This document shows positions 33,841 to 41,700 of a stretch of 64,000 nucleotides of DNA, in pieces (the first letter of the stretch is position 1; every line of letters begins with the position of its first letter). Position numbers and translations under genes: made by a program. The notes below the pieces were generated by a model. That model was not told where the DNA came from. It made no database searches and saw only the letters and a list, made by a program, of their open reading frames with translations. Source of the DNA: Collibacillus ludicampi (lineage in GTDB: Bacteria > Bacillota > Bacilli > Tumebacillales > BOQE01); assembly GCF_023705585.1 (NCBI RefSeq), contig NZ_BOQE01000001.1, forward strand, positions 943,341-1,007,340, read 5' to 3'.

Positions 33841-33960
33841 AAGGTAAAAAATGAGTCTACGGCTCAGGTTGCCCTGAACTGGGTTCGCCAACATCCCGTA
33901 GTGCATATCCCAATCATCGGTGCTCGCACCCTCTTTCAGCTTCAAGACAACCTGAGGTGA
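33841..33960 (+). pseudogene. Relic of an aldo/keto reductase (C-terminus only)
   Basis: Forty codons reading AQVALNWVRQHPVVHIPIIG then ARTLFQLQDNLR and a stop, the characteristic last strand and helix of aldo/keto reductases. Nothing upstream encodes the rest of the protein, and there is no start. It sits beside the HxlR regulator on the opposite strand. Confidence 0.75.
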
Positions 33961-33970
33961 CTAGAATCTC

Positions 33971-34318
33971 TCAATTGTTTTCCGGCGCCACCGTCTTTCT
34001 TTCTTCCACCTGATTGATGTGTTCCGCTCCCCACTGGCACATCATCTCCAGGATCGGGTTGAGGGTTTTTCCATATTCGGTCAGGGAGTATTCCACTTTG
34101 GGAGGGACTTCCGCATACACTCGACGATGGATCAATCCCTCAGCCTCCAGTTCCCGCAACTGTTGTGTTAACATTTTTTGAGTGATGTTGGGAATTAGCC
34201 GCTTCAGCTCACTGAACCGACGAACCTTCCCTTTCAGATGCCAAAGGATAAGCACTTTCCATTTCCCACCGATCACATCCAGTGTGGCTTCCACCGGGCA
34301 TTGATAAGCCTTGTCCAC
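33971..34318 (-). CDS. HxlR-family transcriptional regulator
   Basis: Winged-helix regulator of the type that controls quinone/aldehyde stress genes. Seen, about 115 residues: single N-terminal cysteine (AYQCPVEATL) as in thiol-sensing YodB/HypR, GGKWKVLILWHL, RRFSELKRLIPNITQKMLTQQLRELEAEGLIHR, and the wing VPPKVEYSLTEYG. GTG at 34318 has AAGGGG eight bases away; GTG at 34327 is possible. Divergent from an NADPH:quinone-reductase-like gene, its likely target. Confidence 0.9.
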   Translation of the reverse strand: MDKAYQCPVEATLDVIGGKWKVLILWHLKGKVRRFSELKRLIPNITQKMLTQQLRELEAEGLIHRRVYAEVPPKVEYSLTEYGKTLNPILEMMCQWGAEHINQVEERKTVAPENN

Positions 34319-34350
34319 GATGTCCACCCCTTTTGGTTACTTTTAGGAAA

Positions 34351-34371
34351 CTATATGACTTATAAGTGCAT
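34351..34371. promoter_or_regulatory. Candidate HxlR operator
   Basis: ACTTATAAGT palindrome (34358-34367) flanked by ATATG/GCATA in the gap between the HxlR gene and the divergent reductase gene; arrangement typical for this family. Confidence 0.45.
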
Positions 34372-34504
34372 ACTTCATTAAAATATACTCCAATTATACA
34401 ATGTTTACAGTCACCAAAATCATAGGAACTCCCCCTTTGCTTCCTTACATTTGCTCAACGACACATGGTAACCAGGGAAAAAGTTCTGTGAGGTGAGTGG
34501 ATCA

Positions 34505-35485
34505 ATGAAAGCGATGGTATTGGACCGACCGGGGAGTCCGGAGACATTACGCATGGCGGATCTGCCCAAACCGGAACCCGGCCCCGGAGAAATCCGCGTC
34601 CGCGTGCTGGCAGTAGGATTAAACCCGGTGGATTATAAACTGGCTGCTGACGGATATCTTGGTTGGAACTACCCCTTCGTGCTCGGTTTGGATGTTGCCG
34701 GCATCGTGGACGCGTTGGGTGAAGGAGTAACCGAGTGGTCGGTCGGTGATCGTGTGTTTTACCACGGTGACCTGTCCAAACCGGGTGGCTATGCGGAATA
34801 CGCCATCACCACCGCCCACACGGCGGCCCGAATTCCTAATGGGGTCTCTTTTACGGAAGCGGCCGCCCTCCCTTGCGCGGGAATGACCGCTTATCAGGCT
34901 CTGCACCGCAAGGCACATATCCATGCCGGAGAAACAGTTCTCATTCAGGCGGGGGCCGGTGGTGTGGGCGGTTTCGCCGTTCAACTGGCGAATCGGTCCG
35001 GGGCACGTGTCATCACTACATGCTCGGCGCGAAACCGTGATTACGTGCTTCGCCTCGGAGCTGAGGAAGCCATCGATTACAATGCGGAAAACATGACGGA
35101 ACGTGTGATGGAACTGACGGAGGGCCGCGGCGTCGACGTGGTAGTGGACACCGTCAGCGGACAGAGTGCCACGGCAGGGTTGGAGATGCTGGCTTTCAAT
35201 GGACGACTCGTCTGTATTGCGGGATTTCCCGATTTTTCAAAAATCCGCCCCTTCTCTAAAGCTGTCTCCATCCAGGAGGTTGCATTGGGGGCTGCGCATC
35301 TGTCGGGTGATCGAGTGGCCCAAGAGGATCTTCGGACAATGAACCAAGAACTGGCCGAACTTGTCCGGACTAAGCAAATTTCCCCCATGCTGGAGCAGGT
35401 CATCCCCTTTGAGAAAATCCCGGACGGACTGGCTCAATTGGCTCAAAGGCATGTCCGCGGCAAGATCGTCGCCGAAATCCGATAA
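34505..35485 (+). CDS. Zinc-free medium-chain NADPH:quinone oxidoreductase-like protein
   Basis: Quinone reductase/enoyl-reductase branch of the medium-chain dehydrogenases. Start chosen at 34505 (MKAMVLDRPG) with GAGGTGAG upstream. Seen, 326 residues: VGLNPVDYKLA, LGLDVAGIV, IQAGAGGVGGFAVQLA nucleotide site; the catalytic- and structural-zinc cysteines are absent. Ends in ARGKIVAEIR-like HVRGKIVAEIR. With the HxlR regulator and the downstream flavodoxin-fold reductase it forms a quinone/electrophile-stress module. Confidence 0.9.
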   Translation: MKAMVLDRPGSPETLRMADLPKPEPGPGEIRVRVLAVGLNPVDYKLAADGYLGWNYPFVLGLDVAGIVDALGEGVTEWSVGDRVFYHGDLSKPGGYAEYAITTAHTAARIPNGVSFTEAAALPCAGMTAYQALHRKAHIHAGETVLIQAGAGGVGGFAVQLANRSGARVITTCSARNRDYVLRLGAEEAIDYNAENMTERVMELTEGRGVDVVVDTVSGQSATAGLEMLAFNGRLVCIAGFPDFSKIRPFSKAVSIQEVALGAAHLSGDRVAQEDLRTMNQELAELVRTKQISPMLEQVIPFEKIPDGLAQLAQRHVRGKIVAEIR

Positions 35486-35609
35486 CACGTATAGATCGGC
35501 CGGGTTCCAAACCGGTTGAAAAAGTGAAGAGACAGCCCGCATACAGCAGGCTTCAAGCCGGCATGCCCGAATGGCAGTTCATAAAGGATCACAAGGAGGT
35601 ATTCTAAGG

Positions 35610-36323
35610 ATGAACGCATTGATTGTCTATGCTCATCCGGAACCTAAATCCTTCAATGGAGCATTGAAGGATTTGGCGGTTCGGTTTTTGACAGAACAGG
35701 GTCACCAAGTGCAGGTTTCGGATTTGTACGCCATGAACTTCAAAGCCGTTGCAGATCGGGAGGATTTTGTGGAACTGTCCAATCCCGAATTTTTCAAATA
35801 CCAACTGGAGCAGATCCATGCGTCTCAAAACGGATTGTTTTCCCCGGATATCGCCGCTGAGATGGAGAAACTCCGTTGGGCTGATTTCGTGCTGTTCCAA
35901 TTCCCTCTCTGGTGGTTCTCCGTTCCCGCTATTTTGAAGGGATGGATTGACCGGGTCTTCGCCATGGGATTTGTCTACGGGGGCGGTATGTGGTACGACA
36001 AAGGCGGATTGAAGGGGAAAAAGGCGATGCTCTCCCTGACCACGGGCGGTCCCGCCCATATCTATAGCAAAGACGGAATTAACGGGGACATCGACCAGAT
36101 CCTGTTTCCGATCCATCACGGTATGCTGTTCTTCTCGGGAATGGAAGTGCTGCCTCCCTTCATCGCTTGGAGTGTCGCAAGCGCTTCCGATGAACAGCGG
36201 GAACGATACCTGGAAGAATTCAAACAACGGTTGCTCACCATCGAGAGCACAGAACCGATCCCCTTCCATCCCTTATCTCATTACGGAGAAAACCTCCAAT
36301 TGAAAGACGAATACAAAGATTGA
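35610..36323 (+). CDS. NAD(P)H:quinone oxidoreductase, flavodoxin fold (NQO1/MdaB family)
   Basis: FAD/FMN-dependent two-electron quinone reductase. Start at 35610 with ACAAGGAGGT upstream. Seen, 237 residues: MNALIVYAHPEPKSFNGAL (phosphate loop), FPLWWFSVPAILKGWIDRV, LSLTTGGPAHIYS and HHGMLFFSGMEVLPPF. Follows the medium-chain reductase by about 125 bases on the same strand. A 17-base perfect hairpin (GAGGAGAT/ATCTCCTC) begins at the stop codon. Confidence 0.92.
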   Translation: MNALIVYAHPEPKSFNGALKDLAVRFLTEQGHQVQVSDLYAMNFKAVADREDFVELSNPEFFKYQLEQIHASQNGLFSPDIAAEMEKLRWADFVLFQFPLWWFSVPAILKGWIDRVFAMGFVYGGGMWYDKGGLKGKKAMLSLTTGGPAHIYSKDGINGDIDQILFPIHHGMLFFSGMEVLPPFIAWSVASASDEQRERYLEEFKQRLLTIESTEPIPFHPLSHYGENLQLKDEYKD

Positions 36324-36350
36324 GGAGATCATCTCCTCCAATCCAAATAA

Positions 36351-36420
36351 GAAAATGAAAAGCCTTTAGGGGGAAAAATTCCTCTAGGCTTTTGACCCAT
36401 GAATTAATGGAGATTCGTAA
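36351..36420. repeat. Duplicated terminator plus gene 3' end, copy 1
   Basis: Contains hairpin AAAAGCCT/AGGCTTTT (36358-36393) and then the reversed end of a reading frame (AATGGAGATTCGTAATG). Copy 2 at 36951-37020 has the same hairpin, and there the frame end belongs to the glutamate-synthase-domain gene. Copy 1 is therefore a relic of that gene's end, separated by the DUF488 gene. Confidence 0.75.
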
Positions 36421-36468
36421 TGCCTTTACTCCAGCCATGTCACTGTTTGTAAACGGGCGAATCCCCTC

Positions 36469-36837
36469 TCACCTCAGCTTTTTCTTCACCCAATCCCTAA
36501 GCACCACCGCATGATTATGCACCGGGTCTTTCGCCGCGTAAAGAAGGGTGACATTTCCTTCCTGTGCATATTGACAGATTTGGTTGATCAACTGTTGATG
36601 GAGGGGATCGGAAGCGAGTTCCTTTTCGTAAAGCTCGCGAAATTCCGCAAAACGCTCCGGTTTGTGGTTAAACTGTCGTCGCAGTCCCGGACTAGGTGCG
36701 ATTCCTTTCATCCATTCGTCCAAACGGGCTTGCTCCTTTTTCACCCCGCGCGGCCACAAACGGTCGACCAAAATGCGTTTTCCGTCCCCCGTGTCTGACG
36801 GCTCATAAATCCGTTTCAATCTGATTTCATAAGGCAT
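36469..36837 (-). CDS. DUF488 family protein (YeaO-like)
   Basis: Seen, 122 residues: IRLKRIYEPSDTGDGKRILV, DRLWPRGVKKEQARLDEWMK, FAEFRELYEKEL, VTLLYAAKDPVHNHAVVLRDWV, all hallmarks of the family. Function not established. AAGGAGG precedes the ATG. The gene sits between two copies of a 70-base duplication, so it may have arrived by insertion or duplication. Confidence 0.9.
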   Translation of the reverse strand: MPYEIRLKRIYEPSDTGDGKRILVDRLWPRGVKKEQARLDEWMKGIAPSPGLRRQFNHKPERFAEFRELYEKELASDPLHQQLINQICQYAQEGNVTLLYAAKDPVHNHAVVLRDWVKKKLR

Positions 36838-36955
36838 GTCTCATCCTCCTTGCCTTTAAGATAACGATTACAAATTGTAACCGGTATTACTGAATCCACT
36901 CAGTCCACTAATAAGGTTTCGGTGAATTTTTGTCAAGCCAGCATGCCCGAAAATG

Positions 36956-36988
36956 AAAAGCCTAGGGGGAAAATTCCTCTAGGCTTTT
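36956..36988 (-). terminator. Terminator of the glutamate-synthase-domain gene (copy 2 of duplication)
   Basis: AAAAGCCT ... AGGCTTTT stem with an inner GGGGGAAAATTCCTC segment, directly after the gene's stop codon at 37003. Confidence 0.7.
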
Positions 36989-37002
36989 GACCTATATATT
37001 TT

Positions 37003-38322
37003 TTAATGGAGATTCATATAGGAATGACTTTCGACTTGACCTTCAAATGTGTGGAAAAAAGGCTTCGTTTCTTCAAAGAAACGGTCTTGATTCTCAGGTG
37101 CAACGTATCCGAGTTGGATTCCTGTCGCTTTGGCGATGAAAGGGTCAATCGTACACAGATCTGACTTTGTAATATCCGATAATGCAGTTTTACCGAGTGT
37201 TACGGCTACGGATTCCATTTCTTGAACACAAGCATTCAGATATCGAACTACATTCATGGCTGCTTGGTCAATATTTAATTGGTCTGTCATTTTACCTGTA
37301 TATATAACTAAGCTCGTGGGCGGTTCAAACGGTACAGCTTTCACCATTTGTTCACTGACAAGCGCCATGATAGCGGCTGTACCAATATAGACACCATCTG
37401 CCCCCAATGCCATTGCCTTCAACATTTGTCCAGGTGTCACGAGTCCCCCGGTTGCAATCAGGTTGATATCACCCATTACGCCTTTTCGCACGAAGAACTC
37501 AGCTGCTCTTGTGATAGCAAAAAGAGTGGGTAATCCAACGTCATCTTGTAAGGTGGGTGACCCTCCATGCGTTCCACCTTCCGCACCATCAAGGGTTACG
37601 AAATCCACTTCGGCTTCTACAGCAATTTGTAATTCTTTTTCAAGATGATGCGTGGCGGCTATTTTCAGTCCTATGGGTACACCTGTTTCGTCTCGAAGAC
37701 GCCTTACTAATTGAATAAAGTCATCCTTTGAATTAACCCCCGGCAGGCGCGAATGAATCAGGGCGTCTTCGCCCTCGTGTAAACCAAAAACTTCTCGAAA
37801 GTCCTCCCCGATATTTTTTGCTGTTGTGCGTTGTGGCGCTGAACCTTGTGCACCTTGACCCAATTGAATTTCAATGGCATCCAGACGCTTATATTTGTCG
37901 GGGGTGTTCATCCATCCCCCTCGATTATACTGACCAATGAATAGATGAGCCGCATCCCTTTCCTCTTCAAGGAGCCCTGCTTCACCAGAGTTTGTGGCTG
38001 TACCGACAGCGGTTGCCGCTTTGGCCAAAGCGATTTTGGTGCTTTTGCTTAACGCACCTCCAAAAGACATAGCGGCAATCATAATTGGAATGGAAAGGGT
38101 CAATGGTTTTCTCGCACGGTGTCCTATGGTGATTGAAGTACGGATTCCGACGTTTTCAGGCGTTGGAAAACGAAAGAGATGTACAGGATTGAACAGAATC
38201 TTCTCCCATGGAGACATATGAATAGGGCTTCCAAGAGGGCGTGAGATAGGAGTTCCTTGATTCGCCCGCATGGCAATTTCCATAAGGTTCGTCATGCCCA
38301 CTTTATTCGTTGCAGGAATCAT
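37003..38322 (-). CDS. FMN-binding glutamate synthase-domain protein
   Basis: Shares the TIM-barrel FMN/synthase domain of GltB, without the glutaminase and FAD subunits. Seen, 439 residues: PIMIAAMSFGGALSKSTKIA, ATNSGEAGLLEEE, IEIQLGQGAQGS, VTLDGAEGGTHGGSPTLQDD, GLVTPGQMLKAMALGADGVYIGTAA and QLGYVAPENQ. Stand-alone relatives exist in many Bacilli and their reaction is not firmly known. The ATG follows the stop of a 33-codon frame by one base and lacks its own ribosome site, implying coupled translation. Confidence 0.88.
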   Translation of the reverse strand: MIPATNKVGMTNLMEIAMRANQGTPISRPLGSPIHMSPWEKILFNPVHLFRFPTPENVGIRTSITIGHRARKPLTLSIPIMIAAMSFGGALSKSTKIALAKAATAVGTATNSGEAGLLEEERDAAHLFIGQYNRGGWMNTPDKYKRLDAIEIQLGQGAQGSAPQRTTAKNIGEDFREVFGLHEGEDALIHSRLPGVNSKDDFIQLVRRLRDETGVPIGLKIAATHHLEKELQIAVEAEVDFVTLDGAEGGTHGGSPTLQDDVGLPTLFAITRAAEFFVRKGVMGDINLIATGGLVTPGQMLKAMALGADGVYIGTAAIMALVSEQMVKAVPFEPPTSLVIYTGKMTDQLNIDQAAMNVVRYLNACVQEMESVAVTLGKTALSDITKSDLCTIDPFIAKATGIQLGYVAPENQDRFFEETKPFFHTFEGQVESHSYMNLH

Positions 38323-38323
38323 T

Positions 38324-38425
38324 TCAAACAGGTTCTCGGTGTATTGGTCTCATTGCTCTCGTAATCGCTTTGTCGACAGATTCGTTAATAAATGAACGGA
38401 TAAAATGTTCAATGAGTCTCAGCAC
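38324..38425 (-). CDS. Small coupled protein (33 residues)
   Basis: GTG start at 38425, frame reading VLRLIEHFIRSFINESVDKA then ITRAMRPIHREPV. It overlaps the end of the upstream 116-residue gene and stops one base before the next ATG; GGGGAG lies ten bases ahead. The gap it fills is otherwise unexplained and coupling to both neighbours argues for translation. No homology recognised. Confidence 0.5.
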   Translation of the reverse strand: MLRLIEHFIRSFINESVDKAITRAMRPIHREPV

Positions 38426-38759
38426 GTTGAGCACTCTCCCCGAGTTCACCACGATCAACTACGTTTTTTATCTCTTCAATTTTTTGAGCCATCGCGAAAC
38501 ACATTTGCTTCATGGTTTCGAGTTGACGGGCAGCATTTTGTTCTTCAACCGCAAGATCCACTAACTCACGATCGTCAAAGAACTGGTTGACAAATATGTT
38601 GAATTTGGAGTCGTGGATTTCTGGGTTTGAGGTGAGTTTTGTAAGTTTGTTGTAGTGCTCACGTTCAATTGAAGAAAGTGTTCCAGCCATTGTTTCCATA
38701 CGATTGAGTTCTGAATGGATGTAAGAAAGTGTATGTTTCAGGTCTTGATCATTCTCCAT
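38409..38759 (-). CDS. Hypothetical helical protein
   Basis: Seen, 116 residues from ATG 38759 (GTAGGTG upstream; longer in-frame starts exist to 38822). Almost entirely charged helix: HTLSYIHSELNRMETMAG, REHYNKLTKLTSNPEIHDSK, EEQNAARQLETMKQMCFAMA. No known domain recognised. First of a three-gene run ending in the glutamate-synthase-domain protein, so it may be an accessory or regulatory partner. Confidence 0.65.
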   Translation of the reverse strand: MENDQDLKHTLSYIHSELNRMETMAGTLSSIEREHYNKLTKLTSNPEIHDSKFNIFVNQFFDDRELVDLAVEEQNAARQLETMKQMCFAMAQKIEEIKNVVDRGELGESAQRAETH

Positions 38760-39004
38760 TTTAGTAACACCTACCCAATTTTTTGCTTTTACTTTACCCA
38801 TGAATTGAAATTCTATTCCCACCCATTCTGATATTTGGATGTACCCTGTTCAGATACGGCTTTTCTTTGTAGGAGTAAGGAATATCGCGGATAATGATCC
38901 GAAGAACTGTAAAAAGTAATCAAATAGAATGATCGTGTTGCGCATGAGGATATTGCAACAATGACGAGTATCAATGCAATGGTGTTAAGGGAAGGATGAT
39001 TTTT

Positions 39005-40060
39005 GTGCCTTACATCGTATCAACTGGAATCGCAAAAGCCCCCTACGAATATCAACAAAAAGACATTCTTCCGATTGTGAGAGAGATGTTCTCAGATAGG
39101 TTTCCTGATATAGACCGATTGCTTCGGGTTTTTGAAAATACACAGATAGATACGCGACGTTTTTGTATGCCGATCGAACATTTTGCGGAAACACACGATT
39201 TTAAAAGAAAAAATCAACTTTACATAGACAATGCCGTCAAGTTAGGAATGGATGCACTTAAAAATTGCCTTGACCAGGTTCAACTCAGTCTGAATGAAGT
39301 TCATCATCTATTCTTTATCTCCACCACTGGACTGGCGACACCAAGTATCGATGCGAGGATTTTGAATGAACTTGATGCACATCCACACATGAAACGGACT
39401 CCCATCTGGGGCTTAGGTTGTGCGGGGGGAGCAGCGGGTCTCTCCAGGGCTTACGATTATGTCCAGGCACATCCCGATGAACTTGCGATTGTCGTCGCTG
39501 TCGAGCTTTGCGGATTAACATTTCAACGTGACGATAAAACGAAAAGCAATCTGGTAGCGACTTCCCTTTTTGCCGATGGTGCTGCAGCGGTTTTAGTCTC
39601 TGGGGATCGGGCATCCCTAAAAGGAAAGTTGAAGATTAAAGGAACGATGAGCACACTTTTAAAAGATAGCTATGATGTCATGGGATGGGATTTTTCGTCA
39701 TCCGGATTTCATGTCATCTTTTCACGCGATATTCCTACTTTGGTAAAACGGGAACTACCGAAGACGATCCGTGAATTCACGAATTTCTATCGTTTAAACG
39801 AGGAGATTGATCATTATGTTATACATCCGGGTGGGAAAAAGGTTTTAGAGGCATATCAGAAGTCACTGTCCATACCTGTTGAAAAACTGCGTTTGGCAGA
39901 ACAGATCCTCCGTGAAAATGGAAATATGTCATCTTGCACCGTTCTCTTTGTATTAGACCGTTTTCTTAAAAATGAACCGATACAAAAAGGTGAAGCGACT
40001 CTTATTTCCGCCCTCGGCCCAGGCTTTAGTTCTGAACTTATACTTGCGGAAGGAGTCTAG
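39005..40060 (+). CDS. Type III polyketide synthase (BpsA/chalcone synthase-like)
   Basis: Condenses fatty acyl-CoA with malonyl-CoA; in Bacillus BpsA makes alkylpyrones. Start chosen at GTG 39005 (VPYIVSTGIA) with AAGGGAAGG eight bases ahead; an ATG at 38996 sits on that site. Seen, 351 residues: FFISTTGLATPS, catalytic cysteine in WGLGCAGGAAGLSRA, catalytic histidine in YVIHPGGKKVLEAYQ, asparagine in NGNMSSCT, and GEATLISALGPGFSSEL. The methyltransferase partner follows in the same frame. Confidence 0.94.
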   Translation: MPYIVSTGIAKAPYEYQQKDILPIVREMFSDRFPDIDRLLRVFENTQIDTRRFCMPIEHFAETHDFKRKNQLYIDNAVKLGMDALKNCLDQVQLSLNEVHHLFFISTTGLATPSIDARILNELDAHPHMKRTPIWGLGCAGGAAGLSRAYDYVQAHPDELAIVVAVELCGLTFQRDDKTKSNLVATSLFADGAAAVLVSGDRASLKGKLKIKGTMSTLLKDSYDVMGWDFSSSGFHVIFSRDIPTLVKRELPKTIREFTNFYRLNEEIDHYVIHPGGKKVLEAYQKSLSIPVEKLRLAEQILRENGNMSSCTVLFVLDRFLKNEPIQKGEATLISALGPGFSSELILAEGV

Positions 40061-40063
40061 CCG

Positions 40064-40504
40064 ATACATATCAATCATTATTTTCTATTCCTTTTCCTCT
40101 TTCTTATCCTCCAACGCTTTGTGGAATTATGGTTGGCAAGAAGAAATGGGAAGTGGGCCATCTCTCAAGGCGGGTATGAAGTTGGTAAGAGCCATTTTAA
40201 ATACATCGTGTTCATACACACAGGCTTTCTCGTCAGTCTTTTTATGGAGGTAGGTGCCGGCGCGAATCCCCCGACCTGGTGGATGGTGCCTTGTATCATT
40301 CTCATTCTTTCTCAGTTTTTGCGATACTGGTGTATCTATTCCCTGGGGCCATATTGGAATACAAGAATTTATATCGTTCCAGAAAGCGGTCTTGTGAAGA
40401 AAGGACCTTATCGTTGGTACTCCCATCCTAACTATTTAGTCGTTATGACAGAATTCGTTGTTATACCGCTTATAACATATTTTCGGAATATTCTGGGTAC
40501 CTAA
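40064..40504 (+). CDS. Isoprenylcysteine methyltransferase-like membrane protein (BpsB-like), non-standard start
   Basis: BpsB-type enzymes methylate alkylpyrones. Seen: hydrophobic segment ending in LQRFVELWLARRNGKWA, then GGYEVGKSHFKYIVFIHTG, and ESGLVKKGPYRWYSHPNYLVV, the family's cofactor-binding ending. The expected N-terminal membrane helix is encoded directly after the polyketide synthase stop, in the same frame (TAG CCG ATA CAT). The only codon at proper distance (8 bases) from AAGGAG is ATA at 40064; the first standard start, GTG at 40121, would remove the first helix. Either ATA start, stop-codon readthrough, or a mutated start. Confidence 0.75.
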   Translation: MHINHYFLFLFLFLILQRFVELWLARRNGKWAISQGGYEVGKSHFKYIVFIHTGFLVSLFMEVGAGANPPTWWMVPCIILILSQFLRYWCIYSLGPYWNTRIYIVPESGLVKKGPYRWYSHPNYLVVMTEFVVIPLITYFRNILGT

Positions 40505-40626
40505 GAACCGGTGATGATTTCGACCGTACAGGATATTTGTGGGTCACCCCTTTTGCATATTACGGTACCCTGTGCAAGAACAGTTCCGTTCAGATGAACT
40601 TCTAATGGAATAACCAACGCCTTCAT
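40501..40626 (-). CDS. Possible small protein (41 residues)
   Basis: Frame reading MKALVIPLEVHLNGTVLAQG then TVICKRGDPQISCTVEIITGS. Weak AGGA ribosome site four bases from the ATG. Its stop overlaps the convergent methyltransferase stop. The alternating strand-like pattern is protein-like, but no family is recognised. Confidence 0.35.
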   Translation of the reverse strand: MKALVIPLEVHLNGTVLAQGTVICKRGDPQISCTVEIITGS

Positions 40627-40662
40627 CGCATCCTAACCGGTATATGACCACCATTTAACGGT

Positions 40663-40700
40663 AAAAATGATCAACATGATAGTGGCCAATGATCATTTTT
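40663..40700. terminator. Inverted repeat, possible bidirectional terminator
   Basis: AAAAATGATCA ... TGATCATTTTT, 11-bp stem with A/T tracts on both sides and a 16-base loop, between the methyltransferase and a CydD relic. Confidence 0.55.
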
Positions 40701-40741
40701 GCCACCGATGATTCGGTGAGTTTGGAGGGGACTCGACAATT

Positions 40742-40939
40742 GAAGGGAGTTCATATACATATGAAGCGGCTTGTGCGGCAGATGCAAGTGTGCTTCTGGC
40801 CGTCACCGTGGGAGTGGGGTTAACGAGCGGAGTGCTGTTGATCCTTCAGGCCTACCATCTGTCCCACGTTGTCAACGCTGTATTTTTGGAGCACGCTCCA
40901 TTGCAACAGGTCAAGCCGGGACTCTGGATCTTAGGATGA
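40742..40939 (+). pseudogene. Relic of CydD-like ABC exporter (N-terminus only)
   Basis: Sixty-five codons including SVLLAVTVGVGLTSGVLLIL, QAYHLSHVVNAVFLEHAPLQ and QVKPGLWILG, matching the first membrane helices of thiol-reductant exporter CydD, then a stop. No start codon or ATPase part remains. GGAGGGG lies just upstream, where an original start may have been. Confidence 0.6.
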
Positions 40940-40994
40940 ACAGAAGATCTAATCTTCGCTGGTGGGGCTTCAAAGCCCCATCAATTTTTTCACC

Positions 40995-41057
40995 TTGACA
41001 AACCGACTGCCGGTTTGTATGATGAAGAAAAGTCAGAACAAACCGACAGTCGGTTTT
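40995..41057 (+). promoter_or_regulatory. tetR-type promoter with two operators
   Basis: TTGACA (40995-41000), 17 bases, TATGAT (41018-41023). Operator 1 (40998-41018: ACAAACCG ... CGGTTTGT) fills the spacer; operator 2 (41038-41057: ACAAACCGACAGTCGGTTTT) lies 40 bases downstream. Both centre on AAACCGAC(T/A)G.CGGTTT, strongly suggesting autorepression by the TetR protein encoded next. Confidence 0.88.
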
Positions 41058-41093
41058 CCCAGCTTTCCATATTCTCTTGAAAGGGGGACTCCC

Positions 41094-41696
41094 ATGCCGG
41101 AGCTCATAACGAATCCTACCTTAGATCGATTGTTATCCACAACCGAGCAGATCATTCGAGAGAGAGGTTGCCGCCGAACGACCCTGCAGGAAATCATGAA
41201 CCGTTCCGGCCTATCCAAAGGAGCGATCTATCATTACGTCACGAGCAAAGACGAATTGTTCGGTTTGATCTTTAAATCTCGGATGGAAGCCGTGAATACG
41301 CGTTTTTTTGAAGCGGTCAAGAGTGCCCGGCGAGAATTGGATCAGCCACTGAAAGCAATCACGGAAGGGTTGCGACATATTCATAACGAGAAAGATGTCA
41401 GCAATCAAATTTTCATCTATCTGCTGAGTCAGCAAGAAAATCCGGCGATCCGAGAGATGTTGCGGGAAATCTACGACCATTCGGTACGTACTGCTGCGAT
41501 TTGGATCGAAACCGGGCAAAAGAACGGCGTGATCCCGGACTCGCTCGACGCTAGAAAAATGGCCGACATGTTCGTCGTCTTGTCCTACGGCCTCCGGGCG
41601 AGGAGCATGATTTCTACGGAAGCCGTTTCTTTTTCCATGGATGATTTCCATGAACTGATGCACCACATGTTATCTGAACATTCAAGGGGAGGATGA
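41094..41696 (+). CDS. TetR/AcrR-family transcriptional regulator
   Basis: Start at 41094 (MPELITNPTL) with GAAAGGGGG upstream. Seen, 200 residues: N-terminal helix-turn-helix IIRERGCRRTTLQEIMNRSGLSKGAIYHYVTSKDELF, then an all-helical ligand domain ending MHHMLSEHSRGG. Two matching palindromes at its promoter indicate autoregulation. It is followed four bases later by a membrane protein gene, its probable regulated partner. Confidence 0.93.
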   Translation: MPELITNPTLDRLLSTTEQIIRERGCRRTTLQEIMNRSGLSKGAIYHYVTSKDELFGLIFKSRMEAVNTRFFEAVKSARRELDQPLKAITEGLRHIHNEKDVSNQIFIYLLSQQENPAIREMLREIYDHSVRTAAIWIETGQKNGVIPDSLDARKMADMFVVLSYGLRARSMISTEAVSFSMDDFHELMHHMLSEHSRGG

Positions 41697-41700
41697 AGGG

